NCBI GenBank assembly: GCA_964229545.1
Contig: CAXRDP010000067.1
Location: 1-64,000 of the forward strand
Source of the DNA: UBA724 sp964229545
Lineage (GTDB): Bacteria; Bacteroidota; Bacteroidia; Flavobacteriales; Flavobacteriaceae
Length of the DNA stretch: 64,000 nucleotides
Reading direction: 5' to 3'
The notes under the pieces are model-generated. The model saw only the letters and a list, made by a program, of their open reading frames with translations, was not told the DNA's origin and did not search any database. Made by a program: the position numbers and the translations under genes. Shown in pieces: positions 27,095 to 37,782 of the stretch (positions are counted from its first letter, which is position 1; each line of letters opens with the position of its first letter).

Positions 27095-28015
27095 ATGTCA
27101 AAAATCGAAGTAAAAGAATTACTCGACGCAGGTGTCCACTTTGGTCACCTCACACGCAAGTGGAACCCCAACATGGCGCCCTTCATTTATATGGAGCGCA
27201 ATGGTATCCACATCATCAATTTGTACAAAACGGTTGCCAAAATCGAAGAGGCCCAGCAAGCGCTACACAAAATCGCTGCATCGGGGCGTAAAATCCTTTT
27301 TGTAGCTACCAAAAAACAAGCCAAGGACATCGTGTCTAAGGCAGCGTCTGAAGTCAACATGCCCTACATTACAGAGCGTTGGCCTGGAGGTATGCTTACC
27401 AACTTTGTGACCATTCGCAAGGCTGTTAAAAAAATGGCTGCCATTGACCGCATGAAAAAAGACGGTACGTTTGAAACCTTGTCTAAAAAGGAAAAACTTC
27501 AAGTAGACCGTTTGCGAGCCAAATTGGAAAAAAACTTGGGTTCAATATCCGATATGACACGATTGCCCGGAGCCTTGTTTGTCGTTGACATTCGCCGTGA
27601 GCATATCGCTGTTCGTGAAGCCCAAAAACTCAATATCCCCATTTTTGCAATGGTCGATACAAACGCCGACCCAAGAGAAGTGGACTATGCCATTCCTGCC
27701 AACGACGACGCTTCAAAATCGATCGACAAAATTTTGGCATTGGTCGCCCAGTCTGTGGGTGAAGGCCTAAGCGAGCGCAAACAAGAAAAAGCAGCTGCTG
27801 AAGCTGCCGAAACAGAAGGAGAAGTAGTTCCTGAAACAGCAACCGAAACTGAAGAAGTAGTTGAAGAAGCTGCTGTGGAAACCCAAGAGGTTGTTGCGGA
27901 AGAAGCTGATATTGAAGAAGCCCCTGCTGAGGTTGAAGAAATTGAGGAAGAGGAAGCTACTGAGGAAGAAACTTCTGAAGAAGAGCCCGAAGAAGAATCA
28001 AAAGAGGAAGAATAA
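27095..28015 (+). CDS. rpsB: 30S ribosomal protein S2 with long acidic C-terminal tail
   Basis: 306 residues. Residues 1-230 are a normal S2 (LLDAGVHFGHLTRKWNP, ERWPGGMLTNF, PGALFVVDIRREHIAV). The last 75 residues are low complexity, with 35 glutamates, several Ala/Val/Thr, and one Lys near the end. Bacterial S2 is normally 230-260 residues. Acidic S2 extensions are known in Bacteroidota, though length varies. First gene of rpsB-tsf; tsf follows after 18 bases. Confidence 0.96.
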   Translation: MSKIEVKELLDAGVHFGHLTRKWNPNMAPFIYMERNGIHIINLYKTVAKIEEAQQALHKIAASGRKILFVATKKQAKDIVSKAASEVNMPYITERWPGGMLTNFVTIRKAVKKMAAIDRMKKDGTFETLSKKEKLQVDRLRAKLEKNLGSISDMTRLPGALFVVDIRREHIAVREAQKLNIPIFAMVDTNADPREVDYAIPANDDASKSIDKILALVAQSVGEGLSERKQEKAAAEAAETEGEVVPETATETEEVVEEAAVETQEVVAEEADIEEAPAEVEEIEEEEATEEETSEEEPEEESKEEE

Positions 28016-28033
28016 AAATTTAAACCCCTACGC

Positions 28034-28858
28034 ATGTCAAAAATTAGTGCTGCAGATGTAAACAAGCTCCGTAAATCTACCGGAGCCGGAATGATGGACT
28101 GTAAAAAAGCCTTGGTTGAGTCTAACGGAGACTTTGACGCCGCCATTGAAATTTTACGTAAAAAAGGACAAAAAGTGGCTGCCAACCGAGCCGATCGCGA
28201 CTCCTCTGAGGGTGCTGTAATCGCTCGTGTAAACGCAGATGCCACTGCAGGAGTGATTGTGTCTGTGAACTGTGAAACCGATTTCGTTGCCAAAAACGAT
28301 AGCTATTTGGCTTTGGCCAACAAACTGGCCGACTTGGCTCTTGGTTTCGATAGCTTGGACGCTTTTTTAGCTGCCGATTTTGAAGGTATCACAGTAGCTG
28401 AAAAGCTGACCGAGCAAACCGGGGTGATCGGAGAAAAGATTGAAATCGGTGGGTTTGAACGCTTAGAAGGTGCTTTTGTGGGCTCATACATTCACGCTGG
28501 AAACAAAATCGCTACCCTAACCAGTTTGTCAGCCAACGTGGATGGGGCTGGCGAAGCTGCCAAAAACGTGGCCATGCAAGCCGCCGCTATGAACCCCATC
28601 GCCCTTAACGAAGAAGGGGTCGATGCGGCTACAGTTGAAAAAGAAATCGAAATTGCAAAAGACCAATTGCGTCAGGAAGGCAAGCCCGAAGCCATGTTGG
28701 ACAACATCGCCAAAGGAAAACTTAAGCGTTTCTTTAAAGACAACACTTTGGTCAACCAAGATTATATCAAAGAGGCCAAACAAAGTGTTGCTGAATATGT
28801 AAAATCTGTAAACAGCGAACTTACAGTAACCGGATTTAAAAGGGTGGCTTTGGTATAA
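28034..28858 (+). CDS. tsf: Translation elongation factor Ts
   Basis: 274 residues. The N-terminal UBA-like domain has VNKLRKSTGAGMMDCKKAL, followed by the core with VNCETDFVAKND, the TDFV motif that opens the EF-Tu nucleotide site. EF-Ts recharges EF-Tu with GTP. Followed by a strong terminator. Confidence 0.97.
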   Translation: MSKISAADVNKLRKSTGAGMMDCKKALVESNGDFDAAIEILRKKGQKVAANRADRDSSEGAVIARVNADATAGVIVSVNCETDFVAKNDSYLALANKLADLALGFDSLDAFLAADFEGITVAEKLTEQTGVIGEKIEIGGFERLEGAFVGSYIHAGNKIATLTSLSANVDGAGEAAKNVAMQAAAMNPIALNEEGVDAATVEKEIEIAKDQLRQEGKPEAMLDNIAKGKLKRFFKDNTLVNQDYIKEAKQSVAEYVKSVNSELTVTGFKRVALV

Positions 28859-28881
28859 AGCCTAACCCTTTCATGTAGAAC

Positions 28882-28911
28882 AATGCCTTGGTTTTCCAAG
28901 GCATTTTTTTT
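28882..28911 (+). terminator. Intrinsic terminator after rpsB-tsf
   Basis: AATGCCTTGG, loop TTTT, CCAAGGCATT is a perfect 10-bp stem, followed by a run of T. It ends the rpsB-tsf transcript before the pyrH promoter. Confidence 0.92.
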
Positions 28912-28939
28912 GGTATCTATTTTTCAGGGGCTAAATGGT

Positions 28940-28947
28940 TATATTTG
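28940..28947 (+). promoter_or_regulatory. TANNTTTG promoter element of pyrH-frr
   Basis: TATATTTG, 15 bases before the pyrH ATG. Confidence 0.65.
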
Positions 28948-28962
28948 CAGGAAATCTCCTCC

Positions 28963-29667
28963 ATGCATTACAAACGCATATTACTTAAACTCAGTGGGGA
29001 AGCGCTGATGGGCGATCGAGCCCACGGGATTGACCCCGAACGCTTGGCTGCCTACGCCAACGAAATCAAAAATGTTGTCGATAAAGGGGTTCAAATAGCC
29101 ATCGTCATTGGCGGGGGCAACATCTTTCGCGGGGTAGCAGGCGCCAGCAATGGCATGGACCGTGTGCAGGGTGATTATATGGGTATGCTTGCCACCATTA
29201 TCAATGGCTTGGCGCTACAAAGCGCATTAGAGGATGCGGGGGTACAAACCCGACTCCAAACGGCTCTTAAGATTGAGGCCGTTGCTGAACCCTATATCAA
29301 AAGGCGGGCCGTACGCCACCTCGAAAAAGGGCGTGTCGTGATTTTTGGCGCTGGGACGGGAAATCCGTTCTTTACCACAGACTCCGCTGCCGTTTTGCGT
29401 GCCATCGAAGTCGATGCAGATGTTATTCTTAAGGGGACTCGTGTGGATGGCATCTACAATGCCGACCCGGAAAAAGACGCCAATGCCACCAAATTTGATA
29501 ATATCAGCTTTAAAGATGTCCTTCAAAAAGGCCTCAAAGTCATGGACTCTACCGCCTTTACGCTCAGTCAAGAAAACGACCTGCCGATCGTTGTTTTTGA
29601 CATGAATACGCCCGGCAATCTTGAGCAAGTAGTTTCAGGTGCACAAATTGGTACTACCGTCAAATAA
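28963..29667 (+). CDS. pyrH: Uridylate kinase
   Basis: 234 residues from [15 protein letters not shown]; the frame is open further upstream but only across the terminator and promoter. Motifs of the amino-acid-kinase fold UMP kinase: [21 protein letters not shown] and [14 protein letters not shown]. It phosphorylates UMP to UDP and is usually regulated by GTP/UTP. Forms an operon with frr (6 bases apart). Confidence 0.97.
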   Translation: MHYKRILLKLSGEALMGDRAHGIDPERLAAYANEIKNVVDKGVQIAIVIGGGNIFRGVAGASNGMDRVQGDYMGMLATIINGLALQSALEDAGVQTRLQTALKIEAVAEPYIKRRAVRHLEKGRVVIFGAGTGNPFFTTDSAAVLRAIEVDADVILKGTRVDGIYNADPEKDANATKFDNISFKDVLQKGLKVMDSTAFTLSQENDLPIVVFDMNTPGNLEQVVSGAQIGTTVK

Positions 29668-29673
29668 ATTACC

Positions 29674-30225
29674 ATGGAAGAATTGACTTTACTTTTAGAC
29701 ATGACCAAAGAGGCAATGCAAAAAGCACTTGACCATCTTGAAAAGTCTTTTGTCAACATACGTGCCGGAAAGGCCAACCCCAATATGTTGTCGGGGGTTA
29801 AGATTGAATACTATGGCGCACAAACTCCGTTGAGCCAAGTAGCCAATGTCAACACTCCCGACGGACAAACACTCTCTGTGCAGCCTTGGGATAAAACCAT
29901 GATACCTGATATCGAGAAAGCCATATTGGTTGCCAACTTGGGTTTTAACCCGATGAACAATGGTGAATCGGTCATCATCAACATACCACCGCTCACCGAA
30001 GAGCGTCGCCGCGAATTGGTCAAACTGGCCAAAGCAGAAGCAGAAAATGCAAAAGTAGGGGTGCGCAACGCGCGCAAGGACGCCAACAATGAAATCAAAA
30101 CATTTGACCTGTCTGAAGACCAAAAAAGCAATGCCGAGGTGGATGTACAGTCATTGACAGATGGCTATATCCAAAAGATTGATGAAAAATATGCTGTAAA
30201 GGAAAAAGAGATCATGACGGTCTAA
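29674..30225 (+). CDS. frr: Ribosome recycling factor
   Basis: 183 residues, normal length. HLEKSFVNIRAGKANPNML, IPPLTEERRRELVKLAK and VRNARKDAN are the family hallmarks of the helical and beta domains. It splits post-termination ribosomes together with EF-G. The gene order pyrH-frr after rpsB-tsf is widely conserved. Confidence 0.97.
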   Translation: MEELTLLLDMTKEAMQKALDHLEKSFVNIRAGKANPNMLSGVKIEYYGAQTPLSQVANVNTPDGQTLSVQPWDKTMIPDIEKAILVANLGFNPMNNGESVIINIPPLTEERRRELVKLAKAEAENAKVGVRNARKDANNEIKTFDLSEDQKSNAEVDVQSLTDGYIQKIDEKYAVKEKEIMTV

Positions 30226-30250
30226 GGACTTTTGTGTTCGTAACATTGCT

Positions 30251-32632
30251 ATGATAGAATGGATCAATACGCGTTTTTGGGGCGCTGTCGCCTCGCTTAT
30301 CCTGCGTAATCGTGTTTTTTTTATACTTCTAGTCGTTGTTGCTACCGTTTTTCTGTCGATGCAGTGGAAAAACATGCGCTTTAGCTTTACAGAAGCAAAT
30401 CTGCTCCCCGATAACCATCCTTTTAACGTAGCCTATTCTTCGTTTGTAGAAAAATTTGGTGATGAAGGAAATATTATTGTTTTGGCTGTGCAAGACTCGG
30501 CTTTGTTTACCAAACAAGGAATCGCTGATTGGAGCACGCTGACCCTTTCGTTTCAGGAGGAAGAAGCAGTACGTTCGGTGGTAGGGATTGGCACCCTGGA
30601 GGAACTCAAAAAAAATAATGCGCAACAGCGTTTCGAAATGGGTCCTATCGCCAACCAACAACCCAAAACAGACCGCCAAGCTGGTGCACTCAAAAAAAAT
30701 TTGTTTGAAAAACTTCCGTTTTTCAAAGGGCTGCTGGTGAGTCCAGAGAATGAGGTGGTGCAAACACTGATCTACCTAAAAAAAGAAGCGGTTAACAGTG
30801 GTTTACGACAAGATTTTGTCAACCAATCTCTGATTCCCAAAATTGCAACTTACGAAAACGCAACAGGAAATGATGTGCGTGTTTCGGGCATGCCCTACAT
30901 ACGTACCATCAACGCAGCGACCATATTAAACGAAATCGGTTTGTTTGTGGTGGCGGCTACCTTGGTCACAACACTGATTTTCTTTTTCTTTTTCCGCTCC
31001 TACCGCGCTACGTTTATCTCAATGGTCGTGGTAATTATTGGGGTTATGTGGGCCTTTGGGGTGCTCGGGCTGATGGGGTATGAAATTACCGTACTCACGG
31101 CTCTCATCCCCCCTATTGTGATTGTGATCGGTGTGCCCAATTGTATTTTCTTAATCAATAAGTATCAACAAGAAATCAAAAAACACGGCAACCAAGCACG
31201 CTCACTCCAAAGAGTCATTTCCAAAATCGGAAATGCCACCCTGATGACCAATATGACCACTGCATTGGGATTTGCAACCTTCACTCTCACCAACAGCAAA
31301 CTGCTCAAAGAATTTGGCTTGGTGGCCTCCATCAACATCATGCTGATTTTTGTGTTGTCGCTGCTTATTATCCCCATCATGTATAGCTATATGTCAATTC
31401 CCAAGAAAAAACACTTGGCCCATTTGAGCAGAAAGTGGATGACGGGATTTGTGGATTGGATGGAGCGTATGGTACGTCACCAACGCGTAGGGGTCTATTT
31501 TGTGTCTGTGATTGCACTGATGCTCAGTGTGGCAGGCATGTATCAAATCAAACTATCGGGTACCATCATTGATGACCTCCCTAGAAACACTTCCTTTTTT
31601 GAAGACATTCGGTTTTTTGAGGATCAGTTTAATGGTGTCATGCCCATTGAAATTATGATTGATACCAAAAGAAAAAACGGAGCTACACGACTCTCTACAC
31701 TAAATCGGTTGGAAAAACTAGATATCTATATAAACGAAATACCAGAGTTGTCACAGAGTGTCTCTGTACTGAATGTGGCCAAGTATTTCAAACAAACATA
31801 TTACAATGGAAACCCAAACTACTTTCAATTGCCCACGCGTCAAGAAAACAGCTTTATTGGTTCGTTTGTTAAAAATATGTCGGGTGAGGCTAGCTTATCG
31901 GGAAGCCTAATAGATAGTACAGGGCAGTTTATTCGGGTTTCTACCATGCTGAAAGACGTTTCTACAGCTCGTATGGAGGCCATAGAAGCGGGGCTTATGT
32001 CAGAAACCGCCAAACTTTTTCCAAATGAAAATTTTGAAGTCACCCTCACAGGCAAAGCACTCGGCTATTTGAAGGGGACACGTTTTTTGGTGCGCAATTT
32101 GGTTGTGTCACTTTCAATTGCCATTCTGTTGATTGCTTTGTTTATGGCTTATACCTTTCGGTCATTTCGCATGATTCTGATATCGCTAATTCCCAATATC
32201 ATTCCGCTGATTCTCACAGCTGGTATGATGGGTTTTTTGGGAATACCCATTAAACCCTCCACCATTTTGGTGTTTAGCGTAGCATTTGGAATATCGGTCG
32301 ATGACACCATTCACTTTTTGGTCAAATACAGACAAGAGCTTCAGGCCAACAAGTGGCGTATTAAAAAATCTGTTTACGCGGCCTTACGAGAGACCGGTGT
32401 GAGTATGTTTTACACTTCTATCGTATTGTATTTTGGATTTTCTGTGTTTATGATTTCTAGTTATGGTGGTACAGTTGCCCTAGGTGGTTTGGTGTCTACA
32501 ACCCTACTGTTTGCTATGTTAGCCAACCTGATACTTTTGCCATCCCTTCTACTCTCTTTAGAGGAAAGCATTGCCAACGAACGCACACTCAAAGAACCTC
32601 GTTTTGACATCCTCCCTGAAGAGGATTCATAA
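30251..32632 (+). CDS. RND superfamily (MMPL-type) exporter
   Basis: 793 residues with the internal duplication of RND proteins: each half has one helix, a large extracytoplasmic domain, then a bundle of five helices. Half one: helix at about residues 19-37, then GLMGYEITVLTALIPPIVIVIGVPN around residues 275-300. Half two has KPSTILVFSVAFGISVDDTIHF with the membrane-embedded acidic pair used for proton coupling. Ten to twelve membrane helices in total. No periplasmic adaptor or outer-membrane channel gene is adjacent, as is usual for MMPL-type proteins that move lipids or hydrophobic compounds. Substrate unknown. Starts 25 bases after frr and may be cotranscribed. Confidence 0.85.
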   Translation: MIEWINTRFWGAVASLILRNRVFFILLVVVATVFLSMQWKNMRFSFTEANLLPDNHPFNVAYSSFVEKFGDEGNIIVLAVQDSALFTKQGIADWSTLTLSFQEEEAVRSVVGIGTLEELKKNNAQQRFEMGPIANQQPKTDRQAGALKKNLFEKLPFFKGLLVSPENEVVQTLIYLKKEAVNSGLRQDFVNQSLIPKIATYENATGNDVRVSGMPYIRTINAATILNEIGLFVVAATLVTTLIFFFFFRSYRATFISMVVVIIGVMWAFGVLGLMGYEITVLTALIPPIVIVIGVPNCIFLINKYQQEIKKHGNQARSLQRVISKIGNATLMTNMTTALGFATFTLTNSKLLKEFGLVASINIMLIFVLSLLIIPIMYSYMSIPKKKHLAHLSRKWMTGFVDWMERMVRHQRVGVYFVSVIALMLSVAGMYQIKLSGTIIDDLPRNTSFFEDIRFFEDQFNGVMPIEIMIDTKRKNGATRLSTLNRLEKLDIYINEIPELSQSVSVLNVAKYFKQTYYNGNPNYFQLPTRQENSFIGSFVKNMSGEASLSGSLIDSTGQFIRVSTMLKDVSTARMEAIEAGLMSETAKLFPNENFEVTLTGKALGYLKGTRFLVRNLVVSLSIAILLIALFMAYTFRSFRMILISLIPNIIPLILTAGMMGFLGIPIKPSTILVFSVAFGISVDDTIHFLVKYRQELQANKWRIKKSVYAALRETGVSMFYTSIVLYFGFSVFMISSYGGTVALGGLVSTTLLFAMLANLILLPSLLLSLEESIANERTLKEPRFDILPEEDS

Positions 32633-32662
32633 ACCACCGGCCAGTATAGATACAAAATGGAG

Positions 32663-32670
32663 TATATTTG
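32663..32670 (+). promoter_or_regulatory. TANNTTTG promoter element of asnS
   Basis: TATATTTG, 18 bases before the asnS ATG. Confidence 0.65.
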
Positions 32671-32688
32671 CAACTGAATTTTTTGTCC

Positions 32689-34122
32689 ATGAGCCAGCAC
32701 AGTGTTCAAGCGCTATTAGAAGGAAAAGCATTGCATCAAGAAATCGAGTTGTACGGTTGGGTACGAACCTTTCGAGCCAACCGCTTTATTGCTATCAATG
32801 ACGGTTCGACCTTAGAAAACCTTCAATGTGTGGTCGATTTTGAACAGACAGATGAAAACCTACTCAAGCAAATCGCCACAGGTGCTGCACTACACATCAA
32901 AGGTACTTTGGTAGAAAGTCAAGGCCAGGGACAGAACTATGAAGTTCAAGTCAGTAGCCTCACCATATTGGGCGCCTCTGATCCCGAAACCTATCCAATA
33001 CAACCCAAAAAACATTCTTTTGAGTTTTTACGCGAAAAAGCGCATTTGCGAGTGCGCACTTCGACCTTTGCGGCCGTGATGCGGGTAAGGTCGGCGCTGT
33101 CATTTGCCGTGCATCAATACTTTAGAGACAAAGGTTTTTATTATGTACACACTCCAATTATCACTGGGAGTGATGCGGAGGGGGCAGGAGAAATGTTTCG
33201 TGTGACAACCCTAGACGCTAAAAATCCACCCAAAAATGAGGACGGAAGCGTGGCATTTGAAGAAGATTTTTTTGGTAAAGAGACCAACCTGACCGTTTCG
33301 GGTCAACTGGAAGCAGAAACCTATGCCATGGGCTTAGGTAAGGTCTATACGTTTGGGCCTACTTTTAGGGCGGAAAACTCCAACACCTCCAGACACCTAG
33401 CCGAGTTTTGGATGATTGAGCCCGAAGTAGCTTTCAACAACTTGGACCAAAACATGGATTTGGCAGAAGATTTTATCAAAGGTGTTTTGGGATATGTTTT
33501 GGAGCATTGTCAGGCAGACTTGGCGTTTTTAGATCGCCGTATGGCTGACGAAGAAAAAACCAAACCCCAAATCGAGCGCAAGCCTATGGGTCTGTTGGAG
33601 CAATTGCGATTTGTGGTCGCTCAACAATTTGTACGGGTGTCTTATACAGAGGCCATAGACATATTGCGTCAGTCCAAACCCAACAAAAAGAAAAAGTTTA
33701 AATACCCTATAGATGCGTGGGGCGCAGATTTGCAAAGTGAGCACGAGCGCTATTTGGTTGAAAAACATTTTAAATGTCCTGTCATTCTTTTTGATTATCC
33801 AGCTGGGATCAAGGCTTTCTATATGCGGTTAAACGATGATGGAAAAACCGTTCGTGCCATGGACGTATTGTTCCCTGGAATTGGTGAGATGGTCGGAGGG
33901 TCGCAGCGAGAAGAACGACTCGATATTCTCGAACAGCGTATGAAAGCGATGGATATTGACCCTAAAGAACTCGACTGGTATTTGGACCTTCGAAGGTTTG
34001 GAACGGCGCCTCATGCTGGCTTTGGTTTGGGCTTTGAGCGATTGGTGCAATTTGCGACCGGCATGTCCAACATTCGCGATGTGATTCCCTTTCCACGCAC
34101 CCCCCAAAATGCTTCTTTCTAA
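32689..34122 (+). CDS. asnS: Asparaginyl-tRNA synthetase
   Basis: 477 residues from [12 protein letters not shown] (an earlier in-frame ATG at 32668 would lie inside the promoter element). An OB-fold anticodon-binding domain (residues 15-105) precedes the class II core with [19 protein letters not shown] (motif 2) and [16 protein letters not shown] (motif 3). The [21 protein letters not shown] region ([17 protein letters not shown] here) and motif 3 favour Asn over Asp specificity. It charges tRNA-Asn directly. Confidence 0.95.
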   Translation: MSQHSVQALLEGKALHQEIELYGWVRTFRANRFIAINDGSTLENLQCVVDFEQTDENLLKQIATGAALHIKGTLVESQGQGQNYEVQVSSLTILGASDPETYPIQPKKHSFEFLREKAHLRVRTSTFAAVMRVRSALSFAVHQYFRDKGFYYVHTPIITGSDAEGAGEMFRVTTLDAKNPPKNEDGSVAFEEDFFGKETNLTVSGQLEAETYAMGLGKVYTFGPTFRAENSNTSRHLAEFWMIEPEVAFNNLDQNMDLAEDFIKGVLGYVLEHCQADLAFLDRRMADEEKTKPQIERKPMGLLEQLRFVVAQQFVRVSYTEAIDILRQSKPNKKKKFKYPIDAWGADLQSEHERYLVEKHFKCPVILFDYPAGIKAFYMRLNDDGKTVRAMDVLFPGIGEMVGGSQREERLDILEQRMKAMDIDPKELDWYLDLRRFGTAPHAGFGLGFERLVQFATGMSNIRDVIPFPRTPQNASF

Positions 34123-34175
34123 AAATGGGTATTGATTTGCGGTATTTTGTACCTTTATCCTATTAAGGTGCTGGT

Positions 34176-35621
34176 ATGCTCAAACAAGAACTTCAGTTAA
34201 AACTAGCGCAAAAGCTGTCGCCCCAGCAGATTCAGTTGATGAAGCTGATTCAGTTGCCTACACTTTCTTTTGAGCAAAGACTACAACGAGAAATTGAAGA
34301 AAACCCCGCACTAGAAACCGGCCGTGAGGAGTTAGAGGACGACGTTGTTGCTGTCAATGAGGAGGAAGAGCGAGAGGTCATAGAAACCGATGACATCAAC
34401 ATAGATGAGTATCTGAGTGATGATGAAATTCCCGACTATCGACTCAGAGCCAATAATTATGGTCCCGACGATGAAGAAAAACAAGTTCCTTATGCGGCCG
34501 GGCAAAGTTTTCATCAATATTTAAGTCAACAACTTAGCACCTTCAATTTGGACGAACGCCAAGCTCAAATCGCCGCTTTTTTGGTGGGTAGTATTGATGA
34601 CACAGGTTATATCAGACGGGCGCTTTTGGACATTGTCGATGACTTGGCATTTATAGAGAACTTTTACACCGATGAGCAAGAGGTCAGCCAAGTATTACAT
34701 TGGGTACAGCAGTTAGATCCTGCCGGGGTGGGCGCAACCAGCCTGCAAGAATGCCTGATGCTACAACTACAACGAAAAGAACAAACCGCCGAAGTGGCTC
34801 TTGCGCTTCAGATTGTATCAAACGGTTTTGATGCCTTTTCCAAAAAGCATTTCAGCAAACTATTGGTCAAATTTGATGTAGGTGAAGACCAACTCAAAGA
34901 AGCCCTTGAGGAAATCGGAAAATTGAATCCCAAACCGGGTGGTGCCTATGCTTCTAATACCAAAATCAACAGCCATGTGGTGCCGGATTTTAGCATACAG
35001 ATAATCGATGGCGGTTTGCAACTACAACTCAATGGCAGAAATGCCCCCGATCTGCATATTTCTGGAGCCTACAAAGAGATGCTCGCAGGCTATAAAGCCT
35101 CGACAGTAAAAAGTAAATCTCAACAAGAGGCTGTGCAGTTTATCAAACAAAAACTCGACGCTGCCAAATGGTTTATTGATGCCATCAAACAACGAAATCA
35201 CACTTTGTATATCACTATGCGTGCCATCATGGACTATCAAGAGGCCTATTTTATGACGGGTGATGAACAAAAAATCAAACCCATGGTACTTCGAGACATT
35301 GCCGACCGCATTCAAATGGATATTTCTACGGTGTCTCGGGTGGCCAACAGCAAATATGTCGACACGCCTTACGGAACCAAGCTGATTAAATCTTTTTTCT
35401 CTGAGGGCATGACCAACAGCGAAGGGCAAGATGTTTCTTCTATCGAAATTCGTCATGCATTGGAAGCCATCATCGACCAAGAGGACAAATCCAAACCCCT
35501 CACAGACCAACAACTCAAAACCCTACTCAACGAAAAGGGCTACCCCGTAGCACGGCGCACTGTGGCCAAATACCGAGAAATTATCGGAGCTCCCGTAGCA
35601 CGATTGCGCAAACAACTTTAG
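34176..35621 (+). CDS. rpoN: RNA polymerase sigma-54 factor
   Basis: 481 residues. Region I is the Gln/Leu-rich start LKQELQLKLAQKLSPQQIQL with MKLIQLPTLSFEQRL. An acidic region II covers about residues 50-110. Region III has the core-binding domain, a helix-turn-helix (MDISTVSRVANSKYVDTPYG) and near the C-terminus the RpoN box ARRTVAKYRE. It directs transcription from -24/-12 promoters and needs enhancer-binding ATPases, none of which is in this window. Follows asnS by 53 bases; its stop overlaps the stop of the opposite gene by four bases. Confidence 0.96.
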   Translation: MLKQELQLKLAQKLSPQQIQLMKLIQLPTLSFEQRLQREIEENPALETGREELEDDVVAVNEEEEREVIETDDINIDEYLSDDEIPDYRLRANNYGPDDEEKQVPYAAGQSFHQYLSQQLSTFNLDERQAQIAAFLVGSIDDTGYIRRALLDIVDDLAFIENFYTDEQEVSQVLHWVQQLDPAGVGATSLQECLMLQLQRKEQTAEVALALQIVSNGFDAFSKKHFSKLLVKFDVGEDQLKEALEEIGKLNPKPGGAYASNTKINSHVVPDFSIQIIDGGLQLQLNGRNAPDLHISGAYKEMLAGYKASTVKSKSQQEAVQFIKQKLDAAKWFIDAIKQRNHTLYITMRAIMDYQEAYFMTGDEQKIKPMVLRDIADRIQMDISTVSRVANSKYVDTPYGTKLIKSFFSEGMTNSEGQDVSSIEIRHALEAIIDQEDKSKPLTDQQLKTLLNEKGYPVARRTVAKYREIIGAPVARLRKQL

Positions 35622-36532
35622 TCCAACATATCGGACAAGCAAGACGCTAAATCATATTTGGGAGCCCAGCCCCAAGCCGACCTAGCAAGGCTGTCGTCCA
35701 AAGTCCTAGGCCAAGATGCAGCAATCTTTTGGCGGTAATCAGGTGCATAATTCAAGGCAAATGGATAGCCTTTTTTGTGAAGCGCATCAGCAAGAACTTG
35801 CGGTGTGAGACTAAAGCCCATCACATTGTAGGCAAAAGCACGGTGTAATGGTACATGCGGGGCAGACATCAACTGCATAACCGCACTTACCACGTCGTTG
35901 ATGTAGATCATGGGGAGTTCGGTGTCTGCTGCCAAAAAACAAGTATAAGGCTGGCCTTTTAGAGCCGCATGTACCATTTCGACCACATAGTCGGTAGTAC
36001 CCCCGCCGGGTTCATCCATAGATAGTACGCCCGGCAATCGAATGGAGCGGATATCGAGGCCGTACTTCAGGTAGTAATAGTTCATCAACTTTTCACCCAC
36101 CAACTTACTGACCCCATATATGGTCGTCGGGTTCATATCCGCATTTTGGGGGGCAAAACTTGAGTTTTTGTCTTCCCCATAAGCTGCTATCGAACTCGGC
36201 CAAAAAATTCGATTGATCTTGTGGGTGATGGCAAGCTTTGCTATATGCTGAAAACTTTGCATGTTAAGGTTCCATGCCATAAAAGGGTCTTGCTCCCCTT
36301 TGGCAGAGAGCGTGGCAACCAAATGATAAATACAGTCAATCTTATGTGAAACGACCAGGTGCTCCATCTGCCCATAGTCCAACACGTCGACCTGGGCAAA
36401 ATCATAGGGAAGTTTTTGATTTGGGCTTCGAATGTCGGTAGCCAGCACATAGTAATTTTCTGACATATACAAGGCCTTGGCCAAAACGGTTCCTAATTGG
36501 CCCAAAGCACCGGTAATAAGAATTCGATTCAT
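35618..36532 (-). CDS. L-threonine 3-dehydrogenase, SDR (epimerase-like) type
   Basis: 304 residues, extended short-chain dehydrogenase. The N-terminal NAD-binding glycine motif is GALGQLG at residues 8-14 and the active site is [10 protein letters not shown] with Tyr and Lys four apart; a Ser/Thr lies in WPSSIAAYG. It resembles UDP-galactose epimerases, but the bacterial SDR threonine dehydrogenases (described in a Flavobacterium) have the same length and motifs. The divergent neighbour is kbl, whose substrate 2-amino-3-ketobutyrate is the product of this enzyme. That context supports threonine dehydrogenase over a sugar epimerase. Confidence 0.82.
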   Translation of the reverse strand: MNRILITGALGQLGTVLAKALYMSENYYVLATDIRSPNQKLPYDFAQVDVLDYGQMEHLVVSHKIDCIYHLVATLSAKGEQDPFMAWNLNMQSFQHIAKLAITHKINRIFWPSSIAAYGEDKNSSFAPQNADMNPTTIYGVSKLVGEKLMNYYYLKYGLDIRSIRLPGVLSMDEPGGGTTDYVVEMVHAALKGQPYTCFLAADTELPMIYINDVVSAVMQLMSAPHVPLHRAFAYNVMGFSLTPQVLADALHKKGYPFALNYAPDYRQKIAASWPRTLDDSLARSAWGWAPKYDLASCLSDMLD

Positions 36533-36593
36533 GAATATATTAAAGATTTGGTTTATTTTAGTTAAATATATAACACCTTATCCTAACGCCCAA

Positions 36594-37781
36594 ATGCAAA
36601 AAAAATTTACAGAACGTATCACTGACGAATTAGAATCGATTGCCCAAAGCGGGCGTTTAAAGTCCGAACGCATCATACTTTCCGCCCAAGATGCACAAAT
36701 CAAAGTAGAAAAAGGCAAGGATGTACTGAACTTATGTGCCAATAATTATCTAGGGTTGGCCAACCATCCCAAGCTCCTACAAGCAGCCACGAAAGCCATA
36801 GAAAGCCATGGCCTTGGGTTGGCGTCTGTGCGATTTATCTGTGGTACCCAAGATATCCACCGCGTTTTGGAACAAAAAATTGCTTCATTTTTGGGTACCG
36901 AAGATGCCATATTGTACGCAGCGGCCTTTGATGCCAATGGCGGACTATTCGAGCCTTTGTTTGGGCCTGAGGATGCCATCATCAGCGATGCGCTCAATCA
37001 TGCCTCTATCATAGATGGTGTCCGGCTGTGCAAAGCCAAAAGGTTCCGATATGCCCACAACGACATGGAAGATTTGGAAAAACAGCTTCAAGCAGCCGAG
37101 GGCAGTCGCAACAAAATTATTGTTACCGATGGGGTCTTTTCTATGGATGGAACCATCGCCCAATTGGACAAAATCTGTGATTTGGCACAACGCTATGGCG
37201 CCTTGGTGATGTCTGACGAATGTCATGCCACCGGGTTTGTTGGGCCCACCGGCAGGGGAACACACGAAGAGAAAGGCGTTTGGGGCCAAGTAGACATACT
37301 CACAGGCACTTTTGGAAAAGCCTTGGGTGGCGGATCGGGTGGGTTTACTTGTGGGTCCAAAGCGGTAATTGACCTACTACGTCAAAAATCGAGGCCCTAT
37401 CTTTTTTCCAATACCCTCGCACCGGCGTTGGTCGGCGCTACCATAGCTGCTTTAGAACTACTTGAAAAAGACACCAGCCTATTAAATAAGCTCAAAGAAA
37501 ACACCAAGTTCTTCCGATCAAAAATAGTGGCCGCAGGTTTTGATGTCAAACCGGGCACCCACCCTATAGTTCCCATCATGCTATATGATGACCATCTGGC
37601 CCAATCTATGGCACACAAACTATTAGAAAAAGGGGTTTATGTGATTGGGTTCTCTTATCCAGTGGTGCCACAAGGTCAGGCGCGTATCCGAGTACAAGTG
37701 TCTGCCGCACATAGCCAAGAACAGCTCAACAAAGCGATTGATGCCTTTACGGCAGTGGGAAAAGAACTCGGGGTAATATAG
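36594..37781 (+). CDS. kbl: Glycine C-acetyltransferase (2-amino-3-ketobutyrate CoA ligase)
   Basis: 395 residues from [16 protein letters not shown]. Alpha-oxoamine synthase of PLP fold type [28 protein letters not shown], and [13 protein letters not shown] with the Schiff-base lysine. It splits 2-amino-3-ketobutyrate with CoA into glycine and acetyl-CoA. The start is chosen from homology; the frame is open upstream across the divergent intergenic region (61 bases), where the two genes probably share control. One base separates its stop from that of the DUF4270 gene. Confidence 0.93.
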   Translation: MQKKFTERITDELESIAQSGRLKSERIILSAQDAQIKVEKGKDVLNLCANNYLGLANHPKLLQAATKAIESHGLGLASVRFICGTQDIHRVLEQKIASFLGTEDAILYAAAFDANGGLFEPLFGPEDAIISDALNHASIIDGVRLCKAKRFRYAHNDMEDLEKQLQAAEGSRNKIIVTDGVFSMDGTIAQLDKICDLAQRYGALVMSDECHATGFVGPTGRGTHEEKGVWGQVDILTGTFGKALGGGSGGFTCGSKAVIDLLRQKSRPYLFSNTLAPALVGATIAALELLEKDTSLLNKLKENTKFFRSKIVAAGFDVKPGTHPIVPIMLYDDHLAQSMAHKLLEKGVYVIGFSYPVVPQGQARIRVQVSAAHSQEQLNKAIDAFTAVGKELGVI

Positions 37782-37782
37782 A

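Noticed and set aside
27685..28293. 202-codon minus-strand open frame antisense to rpsB/tsf
   Set aside because: It is the complement of the Glu-rich S2 tail, which gives a Ser-rich low-complexity product. No promoter or family resemblance, and the sense genes are certain.
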